Positions 46,550-56,411 of a DNA stretch of 64,000 nt are shown here, one piece after another. Origin of the DNA: CAWAYH01 sp963786195 (lineage in GTDB: Bacteria; Acidobacteriota; Vicinamibacteria; Vicinamibacterales; 2-12-FULL-66-21); the NCBI GenBank assembly GCA_963786195.1, contig CAWAYH010000014.1, forward strand, positions 124,001 to 188,000, read 5' to 3'. Made by a program: the position numbers and the translations under genes. The notes under the pieces are model-generated. The model ran no database searches. It had not been told where the DNA came from and saw only the letters and a program-made list of their open reading frames with translations. The number at the start of each line of letters is the position of its first letter. Positions within the stretch are counted from its first letter, which is position 1.

Positions 46550-47610
46550 TCAGCGGGTCGCGACGTGCTGCGGGTCCTTCGCGTAATGCTCGGCGAGCAC
46601 GTCCACACCGAAATCACCGGTAAAATCGCGCCAGACGATGTGCTGATGGTTGGCTTTGGTCTGAGTGTTGTCGTACTCGATGAGGAACGATGGACCCTGG
46701 ATCCGGTAATAGTGACCGATGCCGGGTCCCTTTTCGGTCGACCCCATCCACGCGAAACGAATCGCGGGAAGGCCGTCCGCGCGAACGCGGGCGAGGCGCT
46801 GGGCGGCGAGCTCGGGCGCCTGCGACGCGCGTGCTCTTCGATCAGGCTCATCAACAGACCCTGCTGCTTCGTCGTCAGCGTCCCGGCCACGAGCCCGGTG
46901 TTCTCGAGTATGGCGGCCTTTCGAGCATCGCCGGTCAGGATGTCCGCCGGCGCAGTCGTCGAAATCACGGCCTGCTGACGCTGGACGTCGGTCAACGCCG
47001 CGAGGAGCGCCCGGGCGAGATCCTCCTCTGCCGCCAGCGGACGCGTGCCTTTCATTGGACCATCGGGCACTTCCGCAGGGTTCGCCCCGAAGAACGCCGG
47101 CGTCGTGCCGATCGCCTTCCCGTCGACCATCGTCCAGTTCTGCGAGACATGATGGCCCTCGTAGCGCCATCCCCACGCGCCGCGATCGGTCGGCTCGCCG
47201 AAGATCGTGAAGACGTAGAGCTCGGGGTTGCGGCGAGCGCTCTTCTCGATCGCAAACAGCACGTTCTCGAGGCTTCGTATCGTCTCGGCCTTCTTGAAGC
47301 CCTTCTCGCTCAGACCGGCACGGAGCAACGCGAACGCCAGGTTCCGCTGGCTCTCGTCCATGTCCTTGAGCGCAAGCCCCTTCCGATCGAGCGGCACGAA
47401 GTGCCAGTTGAATCGCTCTTCCGAGTTGAATGGAAAGTTGATCTTCCCGCGCTGGCCCTCGTCGAGCGCCGCGATGAGGGATTTCGCCGCGCCGGCCATG
47501 GCCGATTCGGGCCGCAGCTTCTGCCCGACCGTCATCACGGTTGCCGCCACGACGATGAGCGCGGCAAGGGCGACCGGCCTCGATGGAAGGGCGAGTGATC
47601 TGTCAGGCAT
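46550..47610 (-). CDS. DUF3500 protein, secreted (frameshifted)
   Basis: About 352 residues. A signal peptide (VALAALIVVAATVMTVGQ) is followed by LIAALDEGQRGKINFPFNSE, ERFNWHFVPLDRKGLALKDM, FTIFGEPTDRGAWGWRYEGH with HVSQNWTMVDG, and RPLAAEEDLARALLAALTDV, which are the recognisable DUF3500 blocks. An indel near 46835 moves the end into another frame (MGSTEKGPGIGHYYRIQGPS, FLIEYDNTQTKANHQHIVWR, ending DPQHVATR). The start at 47610 (MPDRS) is preferred over a longer frame that runs into the GTGCAC repeat. No function is known for the family. It is divergent from the S9 peptidase gene. Confidence 0.8.
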
Positions 47611-47642
47611 ACAGGCGAATATTACCCCTTTCTGATGGCGAG

Positions 47643-47761
47643 CGGTGCAGGTGCACGGTGCTCGGTGCAGGGTGCGGTGCTGTGCAGGTGCAACAGCACG
47701 CTGCACCCAGGCACCTTGCACAGCACCGCACCCTGCACGGTGCACCGTGCACCCTGCACCG
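47643..47761. repeat. GTGCAC-rich hairpin repeat, copy 2
   Basis: Inverted arms of about 50 nt, 47643-47691 and 47711-47761, differ by a few substitutions and single-base gaps and enclose a 19-nt loop. It shares the core GGCACCTTGCACAGCACCGC with copy 1 at 325-454. Here it lies in a divergent promoter gap, between the DUF3500 and S9 peptidase genes, so it cannot be only a terminator. Confidence 0.8.
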
Positions 47762-47816
47762 TTCTCCGTGATCTTGTGGTAGTTTGGCCCATCCTTTCCG
47801 TTCAGGAGGCCCGCTC

Positions 47817-49905
47817 ATGCTTTGCCGCATCCGTACGATCGGTCTGGTTCTCCTCGTCGGCCTGGCTACCCTGCCGCTCTATGGCCAGCAGGCGACGGGG
47901 GCGCGCGCGCAGGTCGCGATGAAGCTCGTCGACCTCCTGAACGTGCCGGACCTCAGCGCACCGCAGATCTCGCCTGACGGGCGTCAGCTCGTGTATCAGC
48001 TGTCCAGGGCCGACTGGAAGCAGAACCGTCGCATCAGCCATGTCTGGCGCATCGATCTCGACGGCGCCAACTCCGTTCAACTCACCAACGGGCGCGAGGG
48101 CGAATCAAACCCGCGCTGGTCGCCGGATGGCCGGACGATTGCCTTCCTCGCGCGCCGTGGCGAAGACGAAGCGACGGCCACGCAGATTCACCTCATCCCG
48201 AACACAGGTGGTGAAGCCAGGCAATTGACCCGGCACTCGACGTCGGTCTCGAACCTCACCTGGTCACCTGACGGCGCCTCGATCTACTTCCTGGCCGCCG
48301 ATCCCAAGACGGACGCAGAACGCGCGCGCGACCGCGTGCGAGACGACGTGTATGCGTTCAACGAGAACTACAAGCAGCAGCACCTCTGGAAGATCAAGGT
48401 CGCCGATGGTTCCGAGCAGCGCATCACGGATGGAAACTTCTGGGTCGCGGGATATTCCCTCTCGGAAGACGGCAGGACGATCGTTCACCACCGCCAGCCC
48501 AATCCCCTGCTCGACTCGTCTGCCGAAAGCGAGATCTGGACGATGGACGCGTCCGGCGGCAGCGCTCGGCAGGTCACGCGGAACAAGGTCGGCGAAACCG
48601 GCGCGGAACTGTCGCCCGATGGCGCGACGATTCTCTTCACCTCGGCCGCCAACGCGAAGTTCGAGGGATACCACAACCGCAAGATCTTCAGCGTGCCCGC
48701 CGCCGGCGGCGAACCCAGGCTTCTGACCGCCGATTTGCCCTACGCAGTCGAGGGAGCGGCGTGGGCGCGCGGCGGCAAAACCATCTACTTTGCAGCCGGT
48801 ATCGGCGTGAAGACCGAGCTGTTCGAGATGGATGCGGCGGGCGGCAAGCCCCGGCAGATCACAAGCCGCACGCAGGAATCGATCGGCGACTGGGACCTGA
48901 ACGCCGGCGGGCGCATGCACGTCATGACGATCGCAAGCCCGGCCTCGCCCGGCGACGTGTGGGTGATGGACGCGGGCGGCGGCCAGCCGAGAAAGGTGAC
49001 GACGCGTCTTCGACTCGCTCGCGCGCGACTACAAGCTGCCGAAGGCGGAGCGCATCGAGTGGAAGGGCGCTGACGGCGTCACGGTGGAAGGAATCCTGTA
49101 CTACCCGCTCGACTATCAGGCTGGAACGCGCTACCCGCTGTGCGTGCAGACCCATGGCGGACCGCAGTCGGCGGACAAGTTCGGATTCCCGGGCGGGTCC
49201 TCGTACATTGCCGTGCTCACCGCGAAGGGCTATGCGGTGCTGAGGCCCAACTACCGCGGCAGCACGGGATATGGCGATGCGTTCCTGCGGGACATGATCG
49301 GTCACTACTTCCAGAACGCGCACCTCGACGTGATGGCCGGCGTGGACCACGTCGTCAAGATGGGCGTCGCCGATCCCGATCGCATGGTGAAGATGGGCTG
49401 GAGCGCCGGCGGCCACATGACCAACAAGATCATCACCTTCACCAACCGCTTCAAGGCCGCTTCGTCCGGCGCCGGCGCCGCCAACTGGGTGTCGATGTAC
49501 GCGCAGAGCGACACGCGCACGCAGCGCACGCCGTGGTTCGGCGGCACGCCGTGGGGGAAGAACGCGCCGATCGATGTCTACTGGGACAATTCACCGCTGA
49601 AGTACGTCGCGTCGGTGACGACGCCGACGATCTTCCTGGTGGGCGAACGCGATGAACGCGTGCCGATGCCGCAGTCGGTCGAGATGTACCGCGCGCTCAG
49701 GTCCAACGGCGTGCCGACGCATCTCTACGTCGCGCCGCGCGCGGGACACGGCTGGACCGAGCTTCGCCATTCGCTCTTCAAGATGAACGTCGAGCTGGAC
49801 TGGTTCGAGCAGCACGCCACGAAGCGTCCGTATGAGTGGGAGAAGGCGCCGGGCGACGAGCCGGAGAAGAAGGTGACGACTAGCACCGACACGGGACGCA
49901 ACTAG
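47817..49905 (+). CDS. S9-family peptidase (acylaminoacyl-/dipeptidyl-peptidase type), secreted (frameshifted)
   Basis: About 695 residues. CAGGAGGCCCGCTC before the ATG at 47817 sets the start. A signal peptide (IGLVLLVGLATLPLYGQ) leads into a WD40-like TolB propeller (LSAPQISPDGRQLVYQLSRA, SNPRWSPDGRTIAFLARRG) and an alpha/beta-hydrolase domain. That domain has the nucleophile Ser in MGWSAGGHMTNK, the Asp of VGERDERVPMPQ and the His of PRAGHGWTEL. An extra C near 49012 shifts the frame between propeller and hydrolase (FDSLARDYKLPKAERIEWKG follows). It degrades peptides in the periplasm. It stands alone. Confidence 0.88.
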
Positions 49906-49948
49906 TCCGCGGACAACACCGTCCGCGGACAACACGGACAACACAGAC
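49905..49948. repeat. TCCGCGGACAACAC tandem repeat, copy 4
   Basis: Directly after the S9 peptidase stop, GTCCGCGGACAACACC is repeated as GTCCGCGGACAACACGG and continues with ACAACACAGAC. This is the most expanded copy of the family. The rest of the gap to 50070 shows no gene. Confidence 0.65.
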
Positions 49949-50070
49949 TGGTCCTACCGCGGGCTCACTTCCCAGAGACCGCGGAGCAGTCCCCACTCCT
50001 CGCGGCGGCTCTTCGCTTCCGCGCGACGACGCCCTGCGTGAACCATCGATTCCATCTCTCGTGTCTGGAG

Positions 50071-51341
50071 TCAAGACGGCGTTCGGCTTGAGAGGAGCCG
50101 GACGCTCTGGACCGTCTGGATGCTGGTGTGCACGATGGACGAGAATCCGGATTCCGTGACGACGGCCTGATGACAATTGCGGCACCCGTCGAGGACAACG
50201 CCTCCACGCCGGACCAGTCGCGCGAGGTGACGGGCTTTCCTTCGATCGGCCTCTCGAACGGATCGATCCCCTGAGACGAGAACGTCAGGAACGCCCGATC
50301 GCCCGGCTTGAGGTCACATAGGCCGCCTGCCTCGCCTGAAAACAGGCGCGCCCGGCTCATGCGGAATTCGAAGAAGCGCGCGTCGTTCTCTCCCAGAATC
50401 CGCAACTGGACGCTCTCCGTCACCTTCGACGGCACGATCCTTAGAGTGTCGTCGATGAGCAGCATCTGCCTGGCGAGCGCGACGCGTGTACCCGCAGGCA
50501 CGGCGGGGAGCGACGGATTGAGCATCACGCGCCGCTTCGCCATGCCGTGACGGACGGATCGACGACGTAGGGTTCGGAAAAATCCCAGAGCCTCCTGAAG
50601 TACTCCCGCGTCGGCGCCGCGCCGCCGGGAACGCTCCAGATGACGAAAAATGCGGACCGCCCGAGCTCGCCTGCGTGATGCGCCGCGACCGGTTGGGTTC
50701 CACTGACGACAACCCACGCTCCGCCGGAGGTCAGCAGATCGCGCGGGAGGAACGCGCGGTCGGGATTCGACGGATCGAAGTCGGTCGGGAACGCGCGTGA
50801 TGCGACGGCGGCATCGTAGTTCGCCGGAAGGCCTCGCAATCTCTTTGGAGGTCAGCGCGACACGGCGAATCATGCGCGCCAGCCGCGGCATCAGGGCCTT
50901 TCGGCCGCTCGAGTGCTGATCCGAGTCACCCGCCAGCCATTCGAACACGGCCCACAGATCATGCTGAAACACCGCGCGCTTGAGCGGATCCGTCACCAGA
51001 CGCTCGGCGTTCTGCGCCATGAATTCGTCGAGCAGGCGGATGGTCGCGGCGTGCGATGGCTCGGTCAGGAGATATCGCGTCTCGCGCCACAGGAGCGGAT
51101 CGACCTCGTCGAATCCGTTTGCCGCCGAGTCGGTTGCGACGATCCCGTCGGGACCTGAGCGAACGTGAAGCTGGCGATGGACCCGATTCCAGATGTGGTT
51201 GGGATCCGGCGCGTAGAGCGCGATGGAGGGACGTGCCTGAGCTGCCGCCGGAGCCGTGCGAGCCTGACCGGCCACGGCCACGACGAGCGCGCCCATAGCA
51301 GCAGCAATCTGACCGACGGGCGACAGACGGCGGGCGTCCAT
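50071..51341 (-). CDS. Exported hypothetical protein with C-terminal CXXCH heme motif (frameshifted)
   Basis: About 420 residues. A signal peptide (GALVVAVAGQARTAPAAAQ) is followed by IALYAPDPNHIWNRVHRQLH, EVDPLLWRETRYLLTEPSHA and DPLKRAVFQHDLWAVFEWLA. The middle is in another frame (GLPANYDAAVASRAFPTDFD, GAWVVVSGTQPVAAHHAGEL), then RRVMLNPSLPAVPAGTRVAL and GGLCDLKPGDRAFLTFSSQG, and finally, after a third shift near 50215, VVLDGCRNCHQAVVTESGF and the end LLSSRTPS with the stop at 50071-50073. C-R-N-C-H is a c-type heme attachment motif. I do not recognise a named family. A redox role is inferred from the motif only. Shifts lie near 50840, 50545 and 50215. Confidence 0.6.
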
Positions 51342-51368
51342 GCTGAAAAGTAGTTTACGCCCAGTTCG

Positions 51369-53189
51369 CTACCCGTCGACCAGCACCTTCCCCGATCGAG
51401 CCGGCACGATCACGTCGACCTTTCCCCGTTCATGACGGGCGTCCGCACCGGTCCACAGGTCGCGGAGGGTCGTTGGCGCTGACAGCTCGAACGACAGCGT
51501 CTGCGGCGTGTCGAGCGCGTTGAGCAGACAGAAAGCACGCCGGCCCTGATCCTGGAACTGCACGATCCCGACCTGCAGCCGATCGTCAGCGAATCGCGCC
51601 GCGGCGCCGGTTGGCGGCTGCAGCTTCCGCAGCATCGCGAGCCGTTCGGGGCTGATGCTCGTCAGGTCGTCGCCCGACAGGATCATTCCACCGGTTGCGT
51701 AGATCGCGCTGGCGTGAAACCGGTACTCGTTCTCGGGGAGCTCCCCGGTGAGCACGACGGCGTCCGGATCGTTCCACCACAGCCGTCCGTTCTGCCAGTT
51801 GCGCATCAGGTTCTGCCGCGCCGTCGTCTCGATGCGCTTCCAGTCGCGACGAATGTCGTTCGAGCTGCGCGATCCATGGATCAATCCGAGGGAAGGCCAG
51901 ATCGGATGATTGCAGCCGAGAATGAACGCGTCACCGGCGCCGCGCCGGACTGCCTCCATTCCGCGGCGGTACGCTTCGATCCGAGTCGCGCGCGGGTCGT
52001 GAAAGCGCCCACCGTGAATCGCGCCCCAGAAGTTCGCGTCCAGCTTGAAGTACGTGCAGCCCCACTCGTGTCGCATCGTCCGGAACACGCGCTCGAGGTG
52101 CACCTGCGCCTCCGGATGCGTGCCGTCGAGTGCGTACCACGGGCCACGCCGCCAGCCGCCGAACGTCACGCGATCCGCCCTGAGCGGTGCGCCGTCGGCG
52201 TCCTTCACGAACCAGTCGGGATGCTGCTTGAAAACCTGGGACTCCGCCTCCGCAATGAACGGCGCGACCCAGATGGCCGGCTGAAACCCGCGCGCACGGA
52301 TCTGCCCGAGCACCGCCTGCACGTTGCCGCCGAACGCCGCGCCGGTCTCCAGCCAGTCACCCATCGCCGGCTGATAGCCATCGTCGATCTGGATGTACCT
52401 GAGGCCTGGAATCTCGCGCGCGATCCTGTCGAGATTCGCGAGCACCTGCTCCGCCGTGACCTTCGGTCCAAAGCAGTACCACGAGCACCAGCCGGACGGC
52501 GGGGCGGAGGTCAGGATTGGCCGATGACTCGCGGCGAGCCGGTGTGACAGATCGTCGAGCAGACGCTCGCGGTCGGCGCCGGCGGTGTAAATGAAGTCCT
52601 CGAGCGTCCACGCCTCGCCGGGCGCGAGCGGAAGCCCTTCTGCGTCCAGCACGACATCGATGGACCCGCCGCTGACGTGGAACGCGCCGCTGAACCGTCG
52701 GCAGGAGGTGAAGGCGAGCAGATGATGTCCGCCGCCAGGCGGCGCGAGCGTCAGCAGGCTGTACACCGTCCGCGCGCCGGCGGGCTCCGGCAGGCGATAG
52801 TGTTTCGGATCCGTGTAGTTGCCCAGGTCGAGGGGCTCGCCAAGCGTGCCGCCCGTCTGCGTGAGCATCTGAAACCCTTCGCCGTACAGCCGGGTGGCGG
52901 GCGGGAGTCGATGCTGAAGACTGAAGAGCACGATCTCCCGAACACGGACGGCGGCGTTGCTCGAGTTGATGAGCCGCGATCGGCAGACCGGACCATCCCA
53001 GGTGCGCTCGACGCGCAGGCCGTCGGTGCCGCGCTCGCCTTCAGCCGCCACGACGCGCGACGGTGCGTTCGCGAGCGCGTTTCGATCGAGCCCGCCGCCC
53101 TGCCACGCGCGGACCGCGCCGCCGGCGACGACCGACACCGGCGCAGCCGCCGCGAGGCGCAGAAGATCGCGGCGGCTCAGTCCTTTCAT
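51369..53189 (-). CDS. GH36-like alpha-galactosidase, Tat-exported
   Basis: An intact 606-residue protein. A twin-arginine signal (LSRRDLLRLAAAAPVSVVAG) is followed by a beta domain, then a clan GH-D TIM barrel with PPSGWCSWYCFGPKVTAEQV, YIQIDDGYQPAMGDW, PAIWVAPFIAEAESQVFKQH, TYFKLDANFWGAIHGG (nucleophile Asp) and HGSRSSNDIRRDW (acid/base Asp), and a C-terminal beta domain. It resembles GH36/GH27 melibiases and related acidobacterial members. It hydrolyses alpha-galactosides, or possibly alpha-N-acetylgalactosaminides, in the periplasm. It is 16 nt downstream of the GH29 fucosidase gene and probably cotranscribed with it. Confidence 0.85.
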   Translation of the reverse strand: MKGLSRRDLLRLAAAAPVSVVAGGAVRAWQGGGLDRNALANAPSRVVAAEGERGTDGLRVERTWDGPVCRSRLINSSNAAVRVREIVLFSLQHRLPPATRLYGEGFQMLTQTGGTLGEPLDLGNYTDPKHYRLPEPAGARTVYSLLTLAPPGGGHHLLAFTSCRRFSGAFHVSGGSIDVVLDAEGLPLAPGEAWTLEDFIYTAGADRERLLDDLSHRLAASHRPILTSAPPSGWCSWYCFGPKVTAEQVLANLDRIAREIPGLRYIQIDDGYQPAMGDWLETGAAFGGNVQAVLGQIRARGFQPAIWVAPFIAEAESQVFKQHPDWFVKDADGAPLRADRVTFGGWRRGPWYALDGTHPEAQVHLERVFRTMRHEWGCTYFKLDANFWGAIHGGRFHDPRATRIEAYRRGMEAVRRGAGDAFILGCNHPIWPSLGLIHGSRSSNDIRRDWKRIETTARQNLMRNWQNGRLWWNDPDAVVLTGELPENEYRFHASAIYATGGMILSGDDLTSISPERLAMLRKLQPPTGAAARFADDRLQVGIVQFQDQGRRAFCLLNALDTPQTLSFELSAPTTLRDLWTGADARHERGKVDVIVPARSGKVLVDG

Positions 53190-53205
53190 GGTTGACGGCC
53201 GTCGG

Positions 53206-54612
53206 CTATCTGACGACGCGTTCGCCTTCGATCTCGACGACGATGACCGTGGCCATCGGGTCGTAGATCGGCCGCTCGATGTTGAGGATCGTCTTGCCGT
53301 TCTCGACTTTCATCTCGATCGGCGCGTTGTCTGCCAGTCGATACGCCCGCACGGCCTTGTTCTTCATCGGCGGCAGCTCGAACGGCACGCGCGGCTCGAC
53401 GAAGAACGTGAAATACAGCTTTCCCGGCTTCGTCGTCACGCGCCACTCGGTCCGCGCCAGGGCGAGCGGCTGACCGCGAAGATCCTTCGCCCCCTTCGAG
53501 CTCGGCTCTCCCAGCTCGTCACCCCACGGCGTCGCCCCGGCGCCGTAAACCGCCGCACCGTTGACCTTCAGCCAGGCACCCACGGCACGCAACGTGTCCT
53601 GAGAGGGCTGCGGAATGACGCCGTCAGCCATCGGGCCGACGTTCAGCAGGTAGTTGCCGCCCTTGCTGACGATGTCGACGAGCTTGAACGTGATGAGGCC
53701 CGGCGATTTCCAGTCGTGATCGTACGTCTTGTAGCCCCACGTGTGGTTGATCGTGGCCGGCACTTCCCAGGCGTCGTTCTGCGCTGCCGGCGGGATCACG
53801 TTGTCCCCCGTCGTCACGTAGTCGCCGGCGACGCCGAGCCGGCCGTCGATGAGGGTTTTCGGCTGCGCGGATCGCACGATGTCCGTGAAGCGCTGCGCGC
53901 GCTCCGGCGTCATCATCTGTGGCGTGTCGAACCAGATCAGCGCGACCGGGCCGTAGCCGGTCAGCAACTCGCGCACCTGCGGCTCCGCTTTCGCACGCAG
54001 GTACTTGTCGAAGTCCTTCTTTTCGTTCGGGCCGAAGTCCCAGGAATTGCCTGCACCGTTCGGGTCGTGCCAGTCCTGTGCCTGGGAGTAGTAGAAGCCG
54101 AGCCGCATGCCGTGTTTCGCGCACGCGTCCGCCAGCTCTTTGAGGATGTCCCGCTTGAATGGCGTCGCGTCGACGACGTCGTACTTGCTGACCTTGGAGT
54201 CGTACAGCGCGAAGCCATCGTGATGCTTCGAGGTAATCACGATGTACTTCATGCCCGCGTCCCTGGCGAGCTGGACCCACTGGTCCGCGTTGAACTTGAC
54301 CGGGTTGAACTGCTTTGCGAGCTGCTCGTACTCGGCGACCGGAATCCGCGCGCGGTTCATGATCCACTCGCCGATCCCGGGGATGCGCTGACCCTTCCAC
54401 GTTCCGGCCGGAATTGCGTACAGCCCCCAGTGGATGAAGAGGCCGTACTTCGCGTCGTGAAACCACGCGAGGCGTTCCTTCTGCGCGGGATCGGCCTGGC
54501 CCGGCTTCTCGGCTGGTGCGGCCTGCGGCGCCGACGCGGCGCCGGTGTTGTGGAAACTCGCGGCGGCCAGGCAGGTACAGACCGCCAGCATGCCGAGCCG
54601 GCTCGTTCGCAT
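53206..54612 (-). CDS. GH29 alpha-L-fucosidase, secreted
   Basis: An intact 468-residue protein. A Sec signal (GMLAVCTCLAAASFHNTGA) is followed by WFHDAKYGLFIHWGLYAIPA, FNADQWVQLARDAGMKYIVI with TSKHHDGFALYDS, GFYYSQAQDWHDPNGAG and VALIWFDTPQ, where D229 is the expected nucleophile. DIVSKGGNYLLNVGPMADGV and a C-terminal beta domain complete the family length. It releases alpha-linked L-fucose with retention, complementing the inverting GH95 enzyme at 37 kb and feeding the fucose catabolic genes. It lies upstream of the GH36-like gene and downstream of the small domain protein and ROK regulator on the same strand. Confidence 0.92.
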   Translation of the reverse strand: MRTSRLGMLAVCTCLAAASFHNTGAASAPQAAPAEKPGQADPAQKERLAWFHDAKYGLFIHWGLYAIPAGTWKGQRIPGIGEWIMNRARIPVAEYEQLAKQFNPVKFNADQWVQLARDAGMKYIVITSKHHDGFALYDSKVSKYDVVDATPFKRDILKELADACAKHGMRLGFYYSQAQDWHDPNGAGNSWDFGPNEKKDFDKYLRAKAEPQVRELLTGYGPVALIWFDTPQMMTPERAQRFTDIVRSAQPKTLIDGRLGVAGDYVTTGDNVIPPAAQNDAWEVPATINHTWGYKTYDHDWKSPGLITFKLVDIVSKGGNYLLNVGPMADGVIPQPSQDTLRAVGAWLKVNGAAVYGAGATPWGDELGEPSSKGAKDLRGQPLALARTEWRVTTKPGKLYFTFFVEPRVPFELPPMKNKAVRAYRLADNAPIEMKVENGKTILNIERPIYDPMATVIVVEIEGERVVR

Positions 54613-54631
54613 GCGCGCTCTCCGTTCCTGG

Positions 54632-55006
54632 CTATTGGGGGTTCACGGCGGCTTCGACCGGTGCGACCGGTACGAAAACCGGCACGTAACTGCCCTTCGG
54701 CACCTCGATGCGGATCGGTGCCGCGGCCAGCTCCGTCGCGTAGACGAAATCCAGCTTCTGTCTCAGCGCGTACGCGCGCCGGCGCACGCTCGAGTCGTCG
54801 TCGGTCGAATACGTGCTGGGAAGTCCCATCGCCTCGACGGCGATCAGATACTCGTGCAGCGCCGACGCCCGCCCTGCCAGCTCCATCTCGCAGATGTAGC
54901 GCAGGAAGTTGCGGACCTGGCTCGCGCGCAGGAAGGCCGTGCTCTGCAGCACCTGCTCCATCGCGGCGCGCTTCTCGATGTCACCAACGATTTGTGCGGC
55001 TCTCAT
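54632..55006 (-). CDS. Standalone copy of an acidobacterial N-terminal regulatory-type domain
   Basis: A 124-residue protein. The segments FLRYICEMELAGRASALHEY, LIAVEAMGLPSTY, DSSVRRRAYALRQKLDFVY and IRIEVPKGSYVPVFVPV match, in order, a domain that I recall at the N-terminus of acidobacterial membrane-bound TolB- or TPR-containing regulators, where it resembles a winged-helix unit. Here it ends straight after the PKGSYVPVF strand, with no TM segment or partner domain. The gene sits between the ROK regulator and GH29, so it may act in their regulation. The family recollection is from memory and the function is unproven. Confidence 0.6.
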   Translation of the reverse strand: MRAAQIVGDIEKRAAMEQVLQSTAFLRASQVRNFLRYICEMELAGRASALHEYLIAVEAMGLPSTYSTDDDSSVRRRAYALRQKLDFVYATELAAAPIRIEVPKGSYVPVFVPVAPVEAAVNPQ

Positions 55007-55117
55007 TTGGATGCTCCCACAGGATCGTTCCGTTGCATGCGGTCCACTGCGTTCGACTTCTTCGCGTCTGCGCGCGGCAGAACGCCTGCCGCACGCCGAA
55101 ATGTTCGTTCCCGCAAC

Positions 55118-56341
55118 CTACGCCACGACCGGCGCCGCGAACGCCGGCGCCGTGACCAGCGCAGCCGCGCCCTGGAGGCGCGGATACTCCGAAGCGGGGA
55201 CCGGGAGAATCTCGGTGGCCGCCGCGCTGGGCGTCAGCGCCCGCTCTCTGAACGCCGCGCGGACGTCCGCCTCGATCAGGTCCCAGGCCGCGGTGATCTC
55301 GCCGCCCACATACACGCGGGCCGGATCGAAGACGTTCACCACCGACACGAGTCCCACGCCGAGGTACCGGCCCGTCGTCTGAACCGCGGCGCGCGCCTTG
55401 GCGTCTCCGCCGCGGGCGCGAGCGATGAGGTCCTCCATGGTGAAAAGCTGCTCGGCTTCCGGCAGGGCGTCGGGCGGCTCCGCCGGATGTCCGAAGTAGC
55501 GCGCGAGCGTCGCGCGGTTGGAGACGTAGGCCTCCCAGCACCCGTTGGCGCCGCACGAGCAGCGCGGACCGTCCAGCGCCAGCGGCACGTGACCGAACTC
55601 GCCGGCCACGTTGTGCCGTCCCCGGAGCAGTTCCCCGTGAATGACGGCGCCAATGCCGAGGCCGTCGGACACGGTCACGAAGACGAGGTCACCCGTCGCC
55701 GTTGGAGCTTGTGCGTGCATGGCCCACAACTGCGCGAGCGCGCAGGCACGGCCGGAGTTCTCGAGGTGCACCGGCACGCCGAGCGCGCGCGTCAAGGGTT
55801 CCAGCAGATCGACGTTGCGCCAGCCGAGTGTCGGCGCGTGCAGCACGCGCAGCGTCGACTGCTCGATCATCCCCGGGACCGACACGCCAACACCCTCGCA
55901 GGCTTCGAGCCCGCCGAACTCTTCGAGCATGGCGCGAATGCGACGGTCCAGAGTCCGAACCAGCTGGCGCGGGTCGCGCACGGTCGGAAACCCGACGACG
56001 CCGCTCAGGGGCTTGCCCAGCAGATCCGCCAGCATCAGAGAGGTCTGGGTCGATCGGATGTCGACGGCGATCACCGTCCGGCGGCGGGAGGCGATGTAGA
56101 GGAACGTCGGGCGGCGGCCGCGTACGGTTTCGCCGCTGGCGCCCTCGATGACGAGCCCCGCGTCGAGCAGGTCGTTGACGATGAGGCTGACCGAGCCGCG
56201 GCGGACGCCCATGGTGCGGGCGAGGTCGGCGCGGGAGATGGGCTGATGGGCGCGGACGAGGTTGAGCACGATCCGGCGATTGATTTCGCGGGAGGTGCCC
56301 TGGGTGGCGATTTGAAAGCGGCCCGGGTCGATCTTTCGCAT
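55118..56341 (-). CDS. ROK-family transcriptional regulator
   Basis: A 407-residue protein. An N-terminal winged helix (NRRIVLNLVRAHQPISRADL, ARTMGVRRGSVSLIVNDLLD, GLVIEGASGETVRGRRP) precedes a sugar-kinase-like ROK domain: VIAVDIRSTQTSLMLADL, CEGVGVSVPGMI, LENSGRACALAQLW, VFVTVSDGLGIGAVIHGELL, GEFGHVPLALDGPRCSCGAN and GCWEAYVSN, with the CxCGxxGCxE zinc motif. Such proteins repress sugar-use genes until a sugar ligand binds. Its position upstream of the GH29 and GH36 genes suggests control by fucose or galactose. About 110 nt separate it from the small domain gene. Confidence 0.9.
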   Translation of the reverse strand: MRKIDPGRFQIATQGTSREINRRIVLNLVRAHQPISRADLARTMGVRRGSVSLIVNDLLDAGLVIEGASGETVRGRRPTFLYIASRRRTVIAVDIRSTQTSLMLADLLGKPLSGVVGFPTVRDPRQLVRTLDRRIRAMLEEFGGLEACEGVGVSVPGMIEQSTLRVLHAPTLGWRNVDLLEPLTRALGVPVHLENSGRACALAQLWAMHAQAPTATGDLVFVTVSDGLGIGAVIHGELLRGRHNVAGEFGHVPLALDGPRCSCGANGCWEAYVSNRATLARYFGHPAEPPDALPEAEQLFTMEDLIARARGGDAKARAAVQTTGRYLGVGLVSVVNVFDPARVYVGGEITAAWDLIEADVRAAFRERALTPSAAATEILPVPASEYPRLQGAAALVTAPAFAAPVVA

Positions 56342-56411
56342 TAGTCTAAGACAATGACGAATTATCGTTTTCTACCCGTCGTCTGATCCGCCGTAACGTC
56401 CGAAAGCGCTT

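Noticed and set aside
52957..55155. A 732-residue open frame on the plus strand
   Set aside because: It lies opposite the GH36-like, GH29 and small-domain genes, whose catalytic motifs are intact. It is a shadow of high-GC codon use.
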